A stretch of 64,000 nt of DNA from Bursaphelenchus xylophilus (lineage: Eukaryota > Nematoda > Chromadorea > Rhabditida > Aphelenchoididae), in the NCBI GenBank assembly GCA_904066235.2, contig CAJFCV020000001.1:7874001-7938000 (forward strand), given 5' to 3'. Under the pieces are notes generated by a model that was not told the DNA's origin, ran no database searches, and saw only the letters and a list, made by a program, of their open reading frames with translations. The position numbers were made by a program, and so were the translations under genes. Positions within the stretch are counted from its first letter, which is position 1. Each line of letters opens with the position of its first letter. Shown here in pieces: positions 22,997 through 35,709 of this stretch.

Positions 22997-25456
22997 TTAT
23001 CTACTTAACAAAGTGGCCGAGGTTAAAAATCCAGCATGAGATGGCTGTTTGTCGGGAGAAGCGATGAGAGCTGAGGTCTTCTTGTCGTTATATTGAGTTG
23101 CACTTTCATTCGCCGATATAATCTCGTTCTGGGCATTTCTTCTGATTGTTTTCCTGGACGATTTACTTTTTTCCATATCCGAAATGTCGTATATTATTGG
23201 CGTCTCAGCCTAAACATATATCATATCCATGCATAATGTTCCCACCTTATACGTAGTTCCAATCAACTCAATTGTTCTGATGTTGATGAAATCGTACTCG
23301 CTCAGGGTTGCACACAAATCTTGGGCCTGTTCAACACATGGGGAAAAGCTGACCAACCGGGAAACTCGAGAGCGATCAAAGGCGGCGATCGCATTGGCAA
23401 CAGCCAAACAAGGAGCCGGGAGATCGAGGAACACTGCTGAACACTGCCCTTGAACTTGGAATCCAGCCTGGGTAACATCTCGCAGAGCCGGTATGATACG
23501 ATCCGAAAAGCCATGAGCTTTGGCCTCGGTCTCAATCTTCTTGACCTGAGGCTCTTCAATGTCATGAGTGTAGACCTTCCCGTGGGCTCCCACAGCAACG
23601 GCCAGACCATGAGTTAGACTTCCCGAACCTGTTCCCGATTCGCAGACAATGTCACCAGGAACAATGTCAAGCAGGTTTATGATCATAGAAACCTCCTGGC
23701 CGTACAGAATCTGCGTGTGCCTCTTTAACACCTTTGTCCATATCGCTGGGAAAGGCCGCAAAGCATAGATTGAACCTGCAGTCGCCGACAATTTTGTGCC
23801 ATATCTAAAAACGAAGACAGTATTAAAAACGCGTTTTCTTACAAATCATAGTTTGGCCCGGATTGTTAAAATAGGTATCTCAGAATTAAGCGAAAATTGG
23901 TCAAACACCACTGGACATAGAATATTCGCTTTTTTGTTTTTACTTTTTTTTTTTAAATAAAAACAGAAGAATTTAAAAAATTTTTCAGAAAACCTTTTAT
24001 CTCCCGCTTTATATGACGGATTACTGCAATTTTTTCTCAAAAAATATGTCCTAAACAAGAAAACGAAGCGATATTTTAGAGTGAATCGAGTTTAGGTGTA
24101 TGTTTTCGATTATGTAGAACATCCTTGTATTAGGTTGATGCAAAAGGAATTGCGGATTTTTTAATTTATTCGTATTTTTTTATAGAATAGCTCAATTCAA
24201 AAATGGAAAAAGGTATATAGTAGTAAATTTTAAGAGGATTTTTTCTGTATATATGCTATTCTTATAAAGGTTATCAAGCGTTACCATAAGTTACCATGAA
24301 AGTAACCTAAATATGTTAGTATATTTTAAACCAATTTTTTTACATATTTTTTTGCGGCTTTATCCATTTTTGAAAATATTTTGATAAAATACACTATATT
24401 CTATCAAAAAACAAAAAAAAACCCATTTTCGGCAAAGCGTTAAAACGCTATCCCAAAAATTCAATTTCAGCAAATTTTACAAATTGTGTCATATCTTTTT
24501 TTTAATAAGTCCAAAATAAAAAATTCTTTTTGCTTTCGATTAGTAACAACATTTTTAAGATTTTTGTGACAAAAAACATCAAAATCAAAAAATTTATTTT
24601 TTTGACATTTTTTTACCAAAAAATAAAATTCAAGATTTTGATGTCTTTTTTTCACGAAAGCCTTAAAAATGTTGTTACTAATCGAAAGCAAAAAGAATTT
24701 TTTATTTTGGACTTATTAAAAAAAAGATATGACACAATTTGTAAAATTTGCTGAAATTGAATTTTTGGGATAGCGTTTTAACGCTTTGCCAAAAATGGGG
24801 TTTTTTTTTGTTTTTTGATAGAATATAGTGTATTTTATCAAAATATTTTCAAAAATGGATAAAGCCGCAAAAAAATATGTAAAAAAATTGGTTTAAAATA
24901 TACTAACATATTTAGGTTACTTTCATGGTAACTTATGGTAACGTTTGATAACCTTTATAAGAATAGCATATATACAGAAAAAATCCTCTTAAAATTTACT
25001 ACTATATACCTTTTTCCATTTTTGAATTGAGCTATTCTATAAAAAAATACGAATAAATTAAAAAATCCGCAATTCCTTTTGCATCAACCTAATAATTATG
25101 ACCAAAAACTAAAAATCACATCTAAGCCTAGAGGCAACAAACCATTTAGTGTCACCCATTTTTAAAACCTTCAAAACAACCCGTAATAACACTAAAAGAA
25201 AAGGAACTCAACAGAAGATAAAAATTACCGTTTTCCAATTAAAAACTCGTGTCTCAATGCCCCGGACTTCATGTTAATAGCCATTCCTCTCTTCACCGTT
25301 ACAGCCACAATGTTATCAGGATCGCAGTAGATTAATACTTCGTCTCCTTCCTTGATGAAGTCATTATCGTTTACAAAATTTTGTACTAAAATTAAATATA
25401 GGACAATATAATTGCAATTTCATACCTAATAAATTACTGCGGATACGGACACTCAT
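22997..25456 (-). CDS. tRNA m1A58 methyltransferase catalytic subunit (TRMT61A/Trm61)
   Basis: Catalyses S-adenosylmethionine-dependent N1-methylation of A58 in tRNA together with TRM6, mainly in the nucleus. Exons 25426-25456, 25229-25385, 23246-23804 and 22997-23209 join in frame. The N-terminal barrel shows IKEGDEVLIYC and KSGALRHEFLIGKRYGTK. The methyltransferase fold has motif I VCESGTGSGSLTHG, then VFLDLPAPCLAV and FSPCVEQAQ, all diagnostic of Trm61. The C-terminus PDKQPSHAGFLTSAT matches the family ending. The start ATG is 2 nt after the VPS25 stop, on the same strand. The 1.4-kb second-to-third exon intron contains a 963-bp mariner-type palindrome. Confidence 0.95.
24130..25092. mobile_element. 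Palindromic mariner-type MITE in the TRMT61A intron
   Basis: Terminal repeats begin TTAGGTTGATGCAAAAGGAA, and the right end is their reverse complement. TA lies directly outside both ends (24128-24129 and 25093-25094), as expected for a mariner target duplication. The TTAGGTTGxTGCAAAAG start is the well-known terminal motif of Hsmar1/MADE1-group mariners. The arms are about 480 bp each with only occasional differences, so nearly the whole element is one hairpin. No transposase frame is present. Mirror-image open frames near the centre are by-products of the palindrome. Confidence 0.92.
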
Positions 25457-25458
25457 AA

Positions 25459-26183
25459 TTAATTGAACTGAACTCCACCTTTGACCCCACCAATGTCAAT
25501 CAAAACGGCTTTTCCTTTCTGTTCTAGAACAGTCAAAGCCTTTACAAGAACGTCTTGGTCGAGATTGTAGAAGGCTGTAAGTAAAATAAGTTGCGTAAAT
25601 TTCTAAAAATTTCAAAGCTATCATAAAACAAATTACATTCGTTTCTGTTGCTTTCGTCCTCCACAATATCCGCAAAGGTGAGGACAGTACCAACTAATCC
25701 GCTGGACACACCCCAATCGTGTAAAAGTTGAGCCCACTCGTCTACTCTCCGCCAAAAAATGTGACAACGCTTTTTAGAAGAGTCTGTCCACTCAATGTGC
25801 TCTAAAGAATAATACTAGGCACAGAAAAAAATTACTTTGTTTTTCCAAATAGTCGAACACTGCCTGGATACCCTCCTCGTCGAGATTCCCTAAACTTTAA
25901 AATAGTTATACCAGTTACTCACGGCTCAGTTTAAGATTGCAAAAGAGTTCGCTTCTTCTGTATTCTACAACGTCGATGATAAAGATCTTGTTGAACTGAC
26001 AATAATCAATTACTAACTGCCCCCAAGCCTGCAGTTGCTTCTCCCTGGTCAACAAGTTCGGTTGGATTCTAAATAAAAACATCAGAAAGCGATATAAAAT
26101 TAATGGAATCATACAAGCACAACATTTAAAACTCACGTAAAAAAAGGAGGAAAATCGAAATGCCACGGCCACTGAAAACTCAT
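25459..26183 (-). CDS. VPS25, ESCRT-II subunit
   Basis: VPS25 provides the two arms of ESCRT-II that recruit VPS20 on endosomes during multivesicular-body sorting. The start is MSFQWPWHFDFPPFFT, whose Pro-rich PPFF segment binds the ESCRT-II core. Then come IQPNLLTREKQLQAWGQLV and winged-helix segments IEWTDSSKKRCHIFWRR, DEWAQLLHDW, AFYNLDQDVLVKALTVLEQ and the ending LIDIGGVKGGVQFN. All are typical of the family, and the size fits the usual ~175 residues. Five short introns. The stop codon lies 2 nt before the TRMT61A ATG. Head to head with rpS6, with 417 bp between starts. Confidence 0.93.
25465..25470 (-). promoter_or_regulatory. Candidate trans-splice acceptor for TRMT61A inside VPS25 coding sequence
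   Basis: On the minus strand GTTCAG lies in the last codons of VPS25, about 10 nt upstream of the TRMT61A ATG. It is the only TTCAG-like acceptor near that start. If used for a spliced leader, the leader would join inside the VPS25 reading frame, so one pre-mRNA could give only one complete product. This is inference from motif and spacing. Confidence 0.45.
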
Positions 26184-26600
26184 ATTTCACCTTCAATAGC
26201 CCATAACCTTAAAAATTAACGAGCGTTAGATATGAAAATTTGGATACATAACGTAAAAATTGTAACTAGCAATAAACCATACTACCACATTCATTATTAT
26301 AGAAACCTCTTTTACAAAACAATTCTAAAGTCCTATCGGAAAAAAAATAATAATTATTTGATGTATCAGAACGCCACGAAACTCCTGATATTTGGCTCGG
26401 TCTTGCAGCGGAGGACGTGAATACGATAGAATTCTACGTTCGGTTTAGGCAGTTGGTGAAAATGAATTGAAAAATATTCTTTTTTGTTGAGTTTTAGCTC
26501 AACAAATGCTTCTGTACTTACGAGGGTTTACATTATTTTTCGTGTTTGATTTACGGCGACTTTAATTATTAATTTATTCTCCTTATTTTTAGTGGGTACG

Positions 26601-27494
26601 ATGAAACTCAACATTGCTTACCCGGCCACCGGGTGTCAGAAATTGTATGAAGTTGACGACGAGAAGAAGCTCAGAATCTTTTACGAAAAGCGAATGGCAC
26701 AAGAAGTCGAAGCTGATGCCCTCGGAGATGAGTGGAAGGTAAGATATATTCCATGCTTAGTTTTATTGTGAATTTAAGGGTTACATTCTTCGGATCACCG
26801 GTGGTAACGATAAACAAGGTTTCCCCATGAAGCAGGGTGTACTGACCAACGGCCGCGTTCGTCTCCTTCTCTCCAAGGGTCACTCTTGTTACCGTCAACG
26901 AAGAAAGGGAGAGCGAAAAAGAAAGTCTGTCAGAGGCTGTATTGTCGATGCCGCTCTTTCCGCTTTGTCTCTCATCATTGTCAAGAAGGGTAAGTTAAAC
27001 TATATTACGGATTTGTGGTCTTTAGAAATGCAATTTATAGAGTTGGGTTACCTTCTCTTTATTGTTTTGCTATTTGCGATGCATTTTTGTTTTTAGGAGA
27101 TGGCGAAATCGAAGGTCTTACGGACAAGACTATCGCTCGTGCCTGTGGTCCAAAGCGTGCCACCAAGATCCGTCGTCTGTTTAACCTGACTAAGGAAGAT
27201 GATGTCCGAAAATACGTTCTGCGCAGAACCATCCAACCCAAAGAAGAAGGAAAGAAGGTTCACACCAAGGCCCCGAAAATTCAGAGACTTGTAACTCCCG
27301 CTCGTCTTCAACGAAAGAGAAGAATCGCCGCCCAGAAGGTTAAGAGACGCATCAAGAACCGCGAGGAAGCCGCTAACTACCAAAAGTTGTTGGCCAAGTA
27401 CGCCAAGGAACGATTGGCTGAGAAGGCCGCTCGCCGTCGTTCATCAGCTTCTGCTTCCAAATCGGAAAGCAAGCACTCCGTGTCCAAGAAATAA
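26601..27494 (+). CDS. rps-6: 40S ribosomal protein S6
   Basis: Component of the small ribosomal subunit and a target of S6 kinase. Exons 26601-26738, 26779-26989 and 27097-27494 give 248 residues, the usual length. [52 protein letters not shown] and [18 protein letters not shown] are all conserved. The C-terminus ends in a basic/serine run ([16 protein letters not shown]) that corresponds to the phosphorylated tail. A TTTTTAG lies just upstream of the start and is either a UTR splice acceptor or a trans-splice site. Confidence 0.97.
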
Positions 27495-27594
27495 TACTAT
27501 GATGTTAAGACTTTGTTTGTTGTTTCCATAAACATTTGTTTGAATTGTTGTGGAGTTGAAAGAAAAAGCCAAAGGCTTTTGGAATTCTAGTAAT

Positions 27595-29146
27595 ATCAGT
27601 CTGTCGGAAAAATAACGGCGGGTCGTCGCGCCTCGGAATCGCCCATCATCGCTTTGCGACTGCAAGCCGCGACTTGGGATTTGGTGCGCGATAGCGGCGA
27701 GGCGAGACATTTTGCTGCGACGACCCGCCGCACAGCGTTCTGTACTTTTTTGGAATGATTCCGACACCGATTTTTTCGAATTTTTCTAAAATATCCCGCA
27801 TATACGCGGGTGTCGCGAGGGAATACTGTACGATTGACGTGTAAAATTTGCAGTGCTTATAGAGTAAAGAGAGATCTTTCCAACGACACAATTTACGTAA
27901 ATTAATATGGAAAAAGAAATTTGTAATCAACGCTGAAAAATGACCGACTTTGGATTTTCGGCGCTAAAGATTGCCCTTAGGCAGATCTTTTAGAAGAAGT
28001 GGATGGTACCACCTTATGCGGAATTTAATTCTCTACAACATATCCAAAAACTACAAAATTTTACTGCTTTTCCGTCGAATTATGCCTCAAAAATGCAATT
28101 TTTGCACTAGTTTTACCAATATTTTTTAAATATTTGCACTTTAAGGGCATTATTACAAAAACAGAGTCGTACATATTGAAGCTTGCATGGTAGCTGGGGA
28201 TACTGTTTAATTTTACCCTGTCATCTTTCTCCATCTTCAAGAACAACGGAGCTAAAGTTTGGTGCTTGGACCCAGCATAAAACTGCCCTAAGGGCGAATT
28301 TCAAAAATGCGATAGTGCCACTGAACATAGAATTTTTTGTACTACAGGTACGCCAAATTTGAGGAAAAAAATCAACGTTGGGAGTTTCCGGAATAGTTTG
28401 AAACATCGGAGCCTCATGAACACATTTACGCGTTCATGATGTTGCATGGATTTCTTGGAGCAGTCACAGAAGAAGGAATTGAATCATTGCCTTTTGAGCA
28501 TGGCTGTTTGAACGCTTATTATACGTTAAGTGGCACTATCGCATTTTTGAAATTCGCCCTTAGGGCATTTTTATGCTGGGTCCAAACACCAAACTTTAGC
28601 TCCATTGTTCTTGAAGATGGAGAAAGATGACAGGGTAAAATTAAACAGTATGCTCAGCTACCATTATAGCTTCAATATGTACGACTCTGTTTTTGTAATA
28701 ATGCCCTTAAAGTGCAAATATTTAAAAAATATTGGTAAAACTAGTGCAAAAATTGCATTTTTGAGGCATAATTCGACGGAAAAGCAGTAAAATTTTGAGT
28801 TTTTTGGATATGTTGTAGAGAATTAAATTCCGCATAAGGTGGTACCATCCAATTCTTCTAAAAGATCTGCCTAAGGGCAATCTTTAGCGCCGAAAATCCA
28901 AAGTCGGTCATTTTTCAGCGTTGATTACAAATTTCTTTTTCCATATTAATTTACGTAAGTTGTATCGTTGGAAAGATCTCTCTTTACTCTATAAGCACTG
29001 CAAATTTTACACGTCAATCATACAGTATTCCCTCGCGACACCCGCGTAAATGCGGGCTATTTTAGAAAAATTCGAAAAAATCGGTGTCGGAATCATTCCA
29101 ATAAAGTACAGAACGCTGTGCGCCGTTTTTTTCGCGACAGACTGAT
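27595..29146. mobile_element. Long foldback element with ATCAGTCTGTCG ends
   Basis: The left end ATCAGTCTGTCGGAAAAA is mirrored at the right end by TTTTTTCGCGACAGACTGAT. Inside, arms of about 590 bp (27.73-28.31 kb against 28.54-29.12 kb) are near-perfect inverted copies around a ~220-bp unique loop. The first 140 bp also contain a smaller hairpin (ACGGCGGGTCGTCGC mirrored by GCGACGACCCGCCG) shared with the short element at 37501-37651. No transposase frame is seen. Confidence 0.85.
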
Positions 29147-29304
29147 AGAGTAGGGATGGATAGAAATTTTGTCGCTGTATTGAAATAGTCATAGAAGTTC
29201 TTTTATTTTTGCTGTCGGGTCGAATTGCGGTGCAAAAATGGGTTAGAAAACTCCAGCCATTTTTCAAAGTCTGCACTGCTTTTTCCCAAAATTTCCGCAT
29301 CAGG

Positions 29305-30476
29305 ACATTTCCGGAATTTGGACACTTCCGGAATGGCGGAATAGTGACACTTCCGGAATGGCGGAACAGTGACACTTCCGGAACCGGGGAAAAATCAAAG
29401 AAGAGGCTTAGACCTGCCATCTGAACCATCTGACTGGATTTATTGTTATTAATCTCAAAAATTTTGTTATTTTTTTTCTGATTGTTACTTTTTTCTTAAG
29501 TAGTAGTGTTAAAAAGTAATTTTTTGGAATGTTTCCAAAAATACTGGATTTAGGGGTTTTCGAGGGTGCTGATTTCGAAAATCATGTTAGCTTTCCTCTT
29601 CATAGTACTATCTGGTACTATACAGTACGAAGTGAAAATATGGCTTTCGGCGTTAATGGTGTTGTTTTGATGCTTGGTACTCCTCAAAAACACGTTTTAA
29701 ATAATTGGTACTGTTTAGTACTGTCTGGTACTGTGTAGTACAAGGTAAAAATTTGGCCTTTAGGCGTTAGTGGTGTTGTTCTGTTCCTTAGTACTCCTAT
29801 TTTCACCTTTTACTACATAGTACCAGACAGTACTAAACAGTACCAATTATTTAAAACGTGTTTTTGAGGAGTACCAAGCATCAAAACAACACCATTAACG
29901 CCAAAAGCCATATTTTCACTTCGTACTGTATAGTACCAGATAGTACTATGAAGAGGAAAGCTAACATGATTTTCGAAATCAGCACCCTCGAAAACCCCTA
30001 AATCCAGTATTTTTGGAAAAATCGCAAAAAATTACTTTTTAACACTACTACTTAAGAAAAAAGTAACAATCAGAAAAAAAAATAACAAAATTTTTGAGAT
30101 TAATAACAATAAATCCAGTCAGATGGTTCAGACGGGAGGTCTAAGCCTCTTCTTTGATTTTTCCCCGGTTCCGGAAGTGTCACTGTTCCGCCATTCCGGA
30201 AGTGTCACTACTAGTCGCGACATAAAGTCCGTAGAATTTTTCGCGGCCCCCAAATTCCGTCGCGCTCCGAAATGTTGATTTGTCGCTGCGAAAAACGGGA
30301 ATCGCGCGCGACAATAAGGCAAAATCAACAAAATTGCACAGTGCAAAATGTGTTTTCGGGTGAATGCACAGTGCAAAATGCTTTTTCGGGATTATGCACA
30401 GTGCAGAAAATTCTACGGACTTTATGTCGCGACTAGTATTCCGCCATTCCGGAAGTGTCCAAATTCCGGAAATGTC
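29305..30476. repeat. Foldback repeat with TACTATACAGTAC motifs and a nested MITE
   Basis: Left arm about 29305-29755, right arm about 29806-30476 once the 226-bp MITE is excluded; the centre is near 29.78 kb. The arms share TTCCGGAATGGCGGAA-type ends, CTTAAGTAGTAGTG, and GGTGCTGATTTCGAAAATCA mirrored on the right. Related GCTGATTTCGAAAAT segments occur at 10.33, 12.68, 29.57, 29.97 and 54.14 kb. Confidence 0.85.
30211..30436. mobile_element. 226-bp MITE inserted in the foldback right arm, TA target duplication
   Basis: Terminal repeats CTAGTCGCGACATAAAGTCC and their inverse bound the element, with TA at 30209-30210 and 30437-30438. The uninterrupted left arm of the host foldback shows the pre-insertion site GTCACTATTCCG. 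Internally there are three spaced copies of a TGCACAGTGCA-type palindrome. Confidence 0.88.
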
Positions 30477-31206
30477 GTGGCGCCAAAATTTCGAGCTTTT
30501 TTGGCAATGAATTTTAAAATCGGCTTCATGGAAAGGGCTGCAGCGCTGAAGTTCGACCCAACAGCACAAGTAAAAGTCGAGAACTTCGTTTCTATGTGCA
30601 AATGTCGGATTCTATTTTTATTTGGTCGACAACCTCGAAATTGGGAGGTTCTTCGAAATTTTTACCAGTTGAATTTCTTCGAAATTTGACCCGCTTCTAA
30701 CAATAACGAAAAATAGAAAGTTGAACAATCACGATAAATTTGGCATTTCATTTTTATACTGGAAAAATGAAAAGAATGTGTACATACTGATGCAGATAAA
30801 CGTAATCTTGATACCGGAATGTCATGCCTATTAATTTAAAATCTGCTAGCTAACATACTCCTTCGTTACTCGAGCGCACTAACCACAACCTTCCTCGCAA
30901 ATGACGAGGGAAGTCGTTCAAATCGCATATGACTTCAGCTTATATGTATTTTTCGGCCTGGGCCCTGGTTTTCGATAAAATCGACCATAATGAAAACGCT
31001 CAAAAGATCCTTTTGTCCGGGATGAGTTCGAGTCCCGCTGGGGCAAACCCATGTCCAAACTTGGGTTTGCCACTTACGTTCGCCCCCTGCCATTCAATAC
31101 TTGTCTCATAGCTCAACACATTCGAACATGCAATTAATACTTTCAGTTAGGATTTATTATAACACCAAAACAAATGTTTAACAAGGAACAAAATATTTCG
31201 CCAAAT

Positions 31207-34012
<2,806 letters not shown>

Positions 34013-35212
34013 ATGCCGAAACTTCTTATAAAGCTCTGTTGTTGTCTTAGGCCCCAGCAATGCAAAAGTAAGGTTTATTTGACCTATTTAGGTATTTTTT
34101 TATTATTATTCTCATTTCAGAGGTGAACTCGGAGTGTGAAAGACAGCCAAACGTTCAAAATGGGTCAAGTGGCACGGTGACCACTCCCACATCCATCATA
34201 ACCCAAGCTACGAAGGAAGTTGACACATTTCCTGGTCCTATTATCAAGAAAACACAAAGTTTGGATGATTCCACCCAGAATAACAATGCCGGTATTGTTC
34301 AGGCTAATGGACAAAGCAATGACAATGTCCTTGTGGCTAGCAATCGAATCCAAAGGCCGCCGGTTAATCAAGTATGTTGATTTTGAATTTTTTTCTATTT
34401 TTGTTTAGATTACGTTACTCCCTCCGCTGCATCCATTAGAGTCCAAAAAGAAGTGTCTGATTGTTGATCTGGACGAAACCCTGGTTCATTCCTCTTTTAA
34501 GCCCGTAAAGAATGCCGACTTTGTGATTCCGGTAGAGATTGACAATGTGGTTCATCAAGTGCATGTTCTCAAAAGACCTCATACCGATACCTTCTTAGAA
34601 CGTATCGGGGAATTATTCGAGTGTGTTCTTTTCACAGCTAGTCTTGACATGTATGCCGACCCTGTGGCTAATTTATTGGATCGAAAGGGTGTCTTCAAAG
34701 CGAGGCTATTCCGAGAAGCTTGTGTTTTCTTTGCCGGGAATTATGTTAAAGATCTAACACGGCTTGGAAGAGATCTGGATAAAGTCATTATCGTTGATAA
34801 TTCTCCAATCAGTTATGCCTTTCATCCAGAGAATGCAGTAAGTTTTCCATTATTAAGTTATAGTCCCTTTCTTTATGGTGAAAAACGTATCCTAATGAGT
34901 TATAGAACGCAAATGAAATGCATATTGCTTGTTTAAGATGAATTTGCTTGAATTTGGCCCACTTTCGTCATCTCATTTTTTTGGACAATTTAGATTTTTT
35001 GCCACATGATCCGATTCGGGATTGTAGAATTTTTTTCGTTTACACTATTATTTTAACTCTAGATTGCGGTAAGAACCTGGTTTGACGATCCGAACGACAC
35101 GGAGCTGCTGGACATGATACCCTTGCTCGAACAGCTGGCCCACACTGATGATATCTATGGTGTTCTTCGCAGTTCTTTCATGGGTGACAACTTTGCCAGA
35201 AACTACGAGTAA
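34013..35212 (+). CDS. SCP-type RNA polymerase II CTD small phosphatase
   Basis: Dephosphorylates the RNA polymerase II C-terminal domain and some signalling proteins; HAD-superfamily FCP/SCP phosphatase. Exons 34013-34067, 34121-34371, 34409-34837 and 35063-35212 join in frame. The catalytic loop [13 protein letters not shown] carries the DxDxT nucleophile, followed by [49 protein letters not shown] and [16 protein letters not shown]. The N-terminus [14 protein letters not shown] has a Cys cluster like the palmitoylated start of vertebrate SCPs, suggesting membrane attachment. It is the first Met in frame; two upstream ATGs open short out-of-frame ORFs. The linker between residues 20 and 100 is low-complexity. 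Confidence 0.94.
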
Positions 35213-35709
35213 CATCCAATATTGGCCTTTAAATTTGATTTGTACATATGACAAACGACCGAGTGCCTTACTTCAGCTCTTCTAACCCTCCATGTATACA
35301 CATCCCAGTGCCTCTAATTGCTCAAAATCTTATAGTTTTCAGTCTTGGGATAATCGACAAGCTAGTCTCCAAACTTACCCGTTGTTAATGTCGTCGTTCT
35401 GGTCACCCTTTGTTATATTGTTTCTAAATCCCCATCTTTCCGAAGCTGTTATGAGCTCTTGTTTATTGTAAGGCCTAATTTTTTGTCTCTATTTCCTGAT
35501 CCCGAGTAAGTATAACGAGTCTCCATGCCGTTTGAAAAATTGAGTGAATATTTATATCGTAAAGTTTTTTGTTTATATAAATCTGAATTCTAATTAGCTA
35601 GAGTTATTTTAATAGAAAGTTTATGCCGCAATATCGAGGAGTAACCTCAGTAACCCACTTTATTAGTGTGCAAAAGGAATTCGGAAATGAATAATAACAA
35701 TCGTCTTTG

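Noticed and set aside
24467..24754. Two open frames ending in identical peptides on opposite strands
   Set aside because: They are mirror images produced by the palindromic mariner MITE, not genes.
30855..30910. Minus-strand TGGTTAGTGCG resembling a tRNA A-box
   Set aside because: No B-box follows within tRNA distance.
31018..31050. B-box-like GAGTTCGAGTCCCGC suggesting a tRNA
   Set aside because: No matching acceptor stem, no A-box at the right distance, and the T-stem does not pair.
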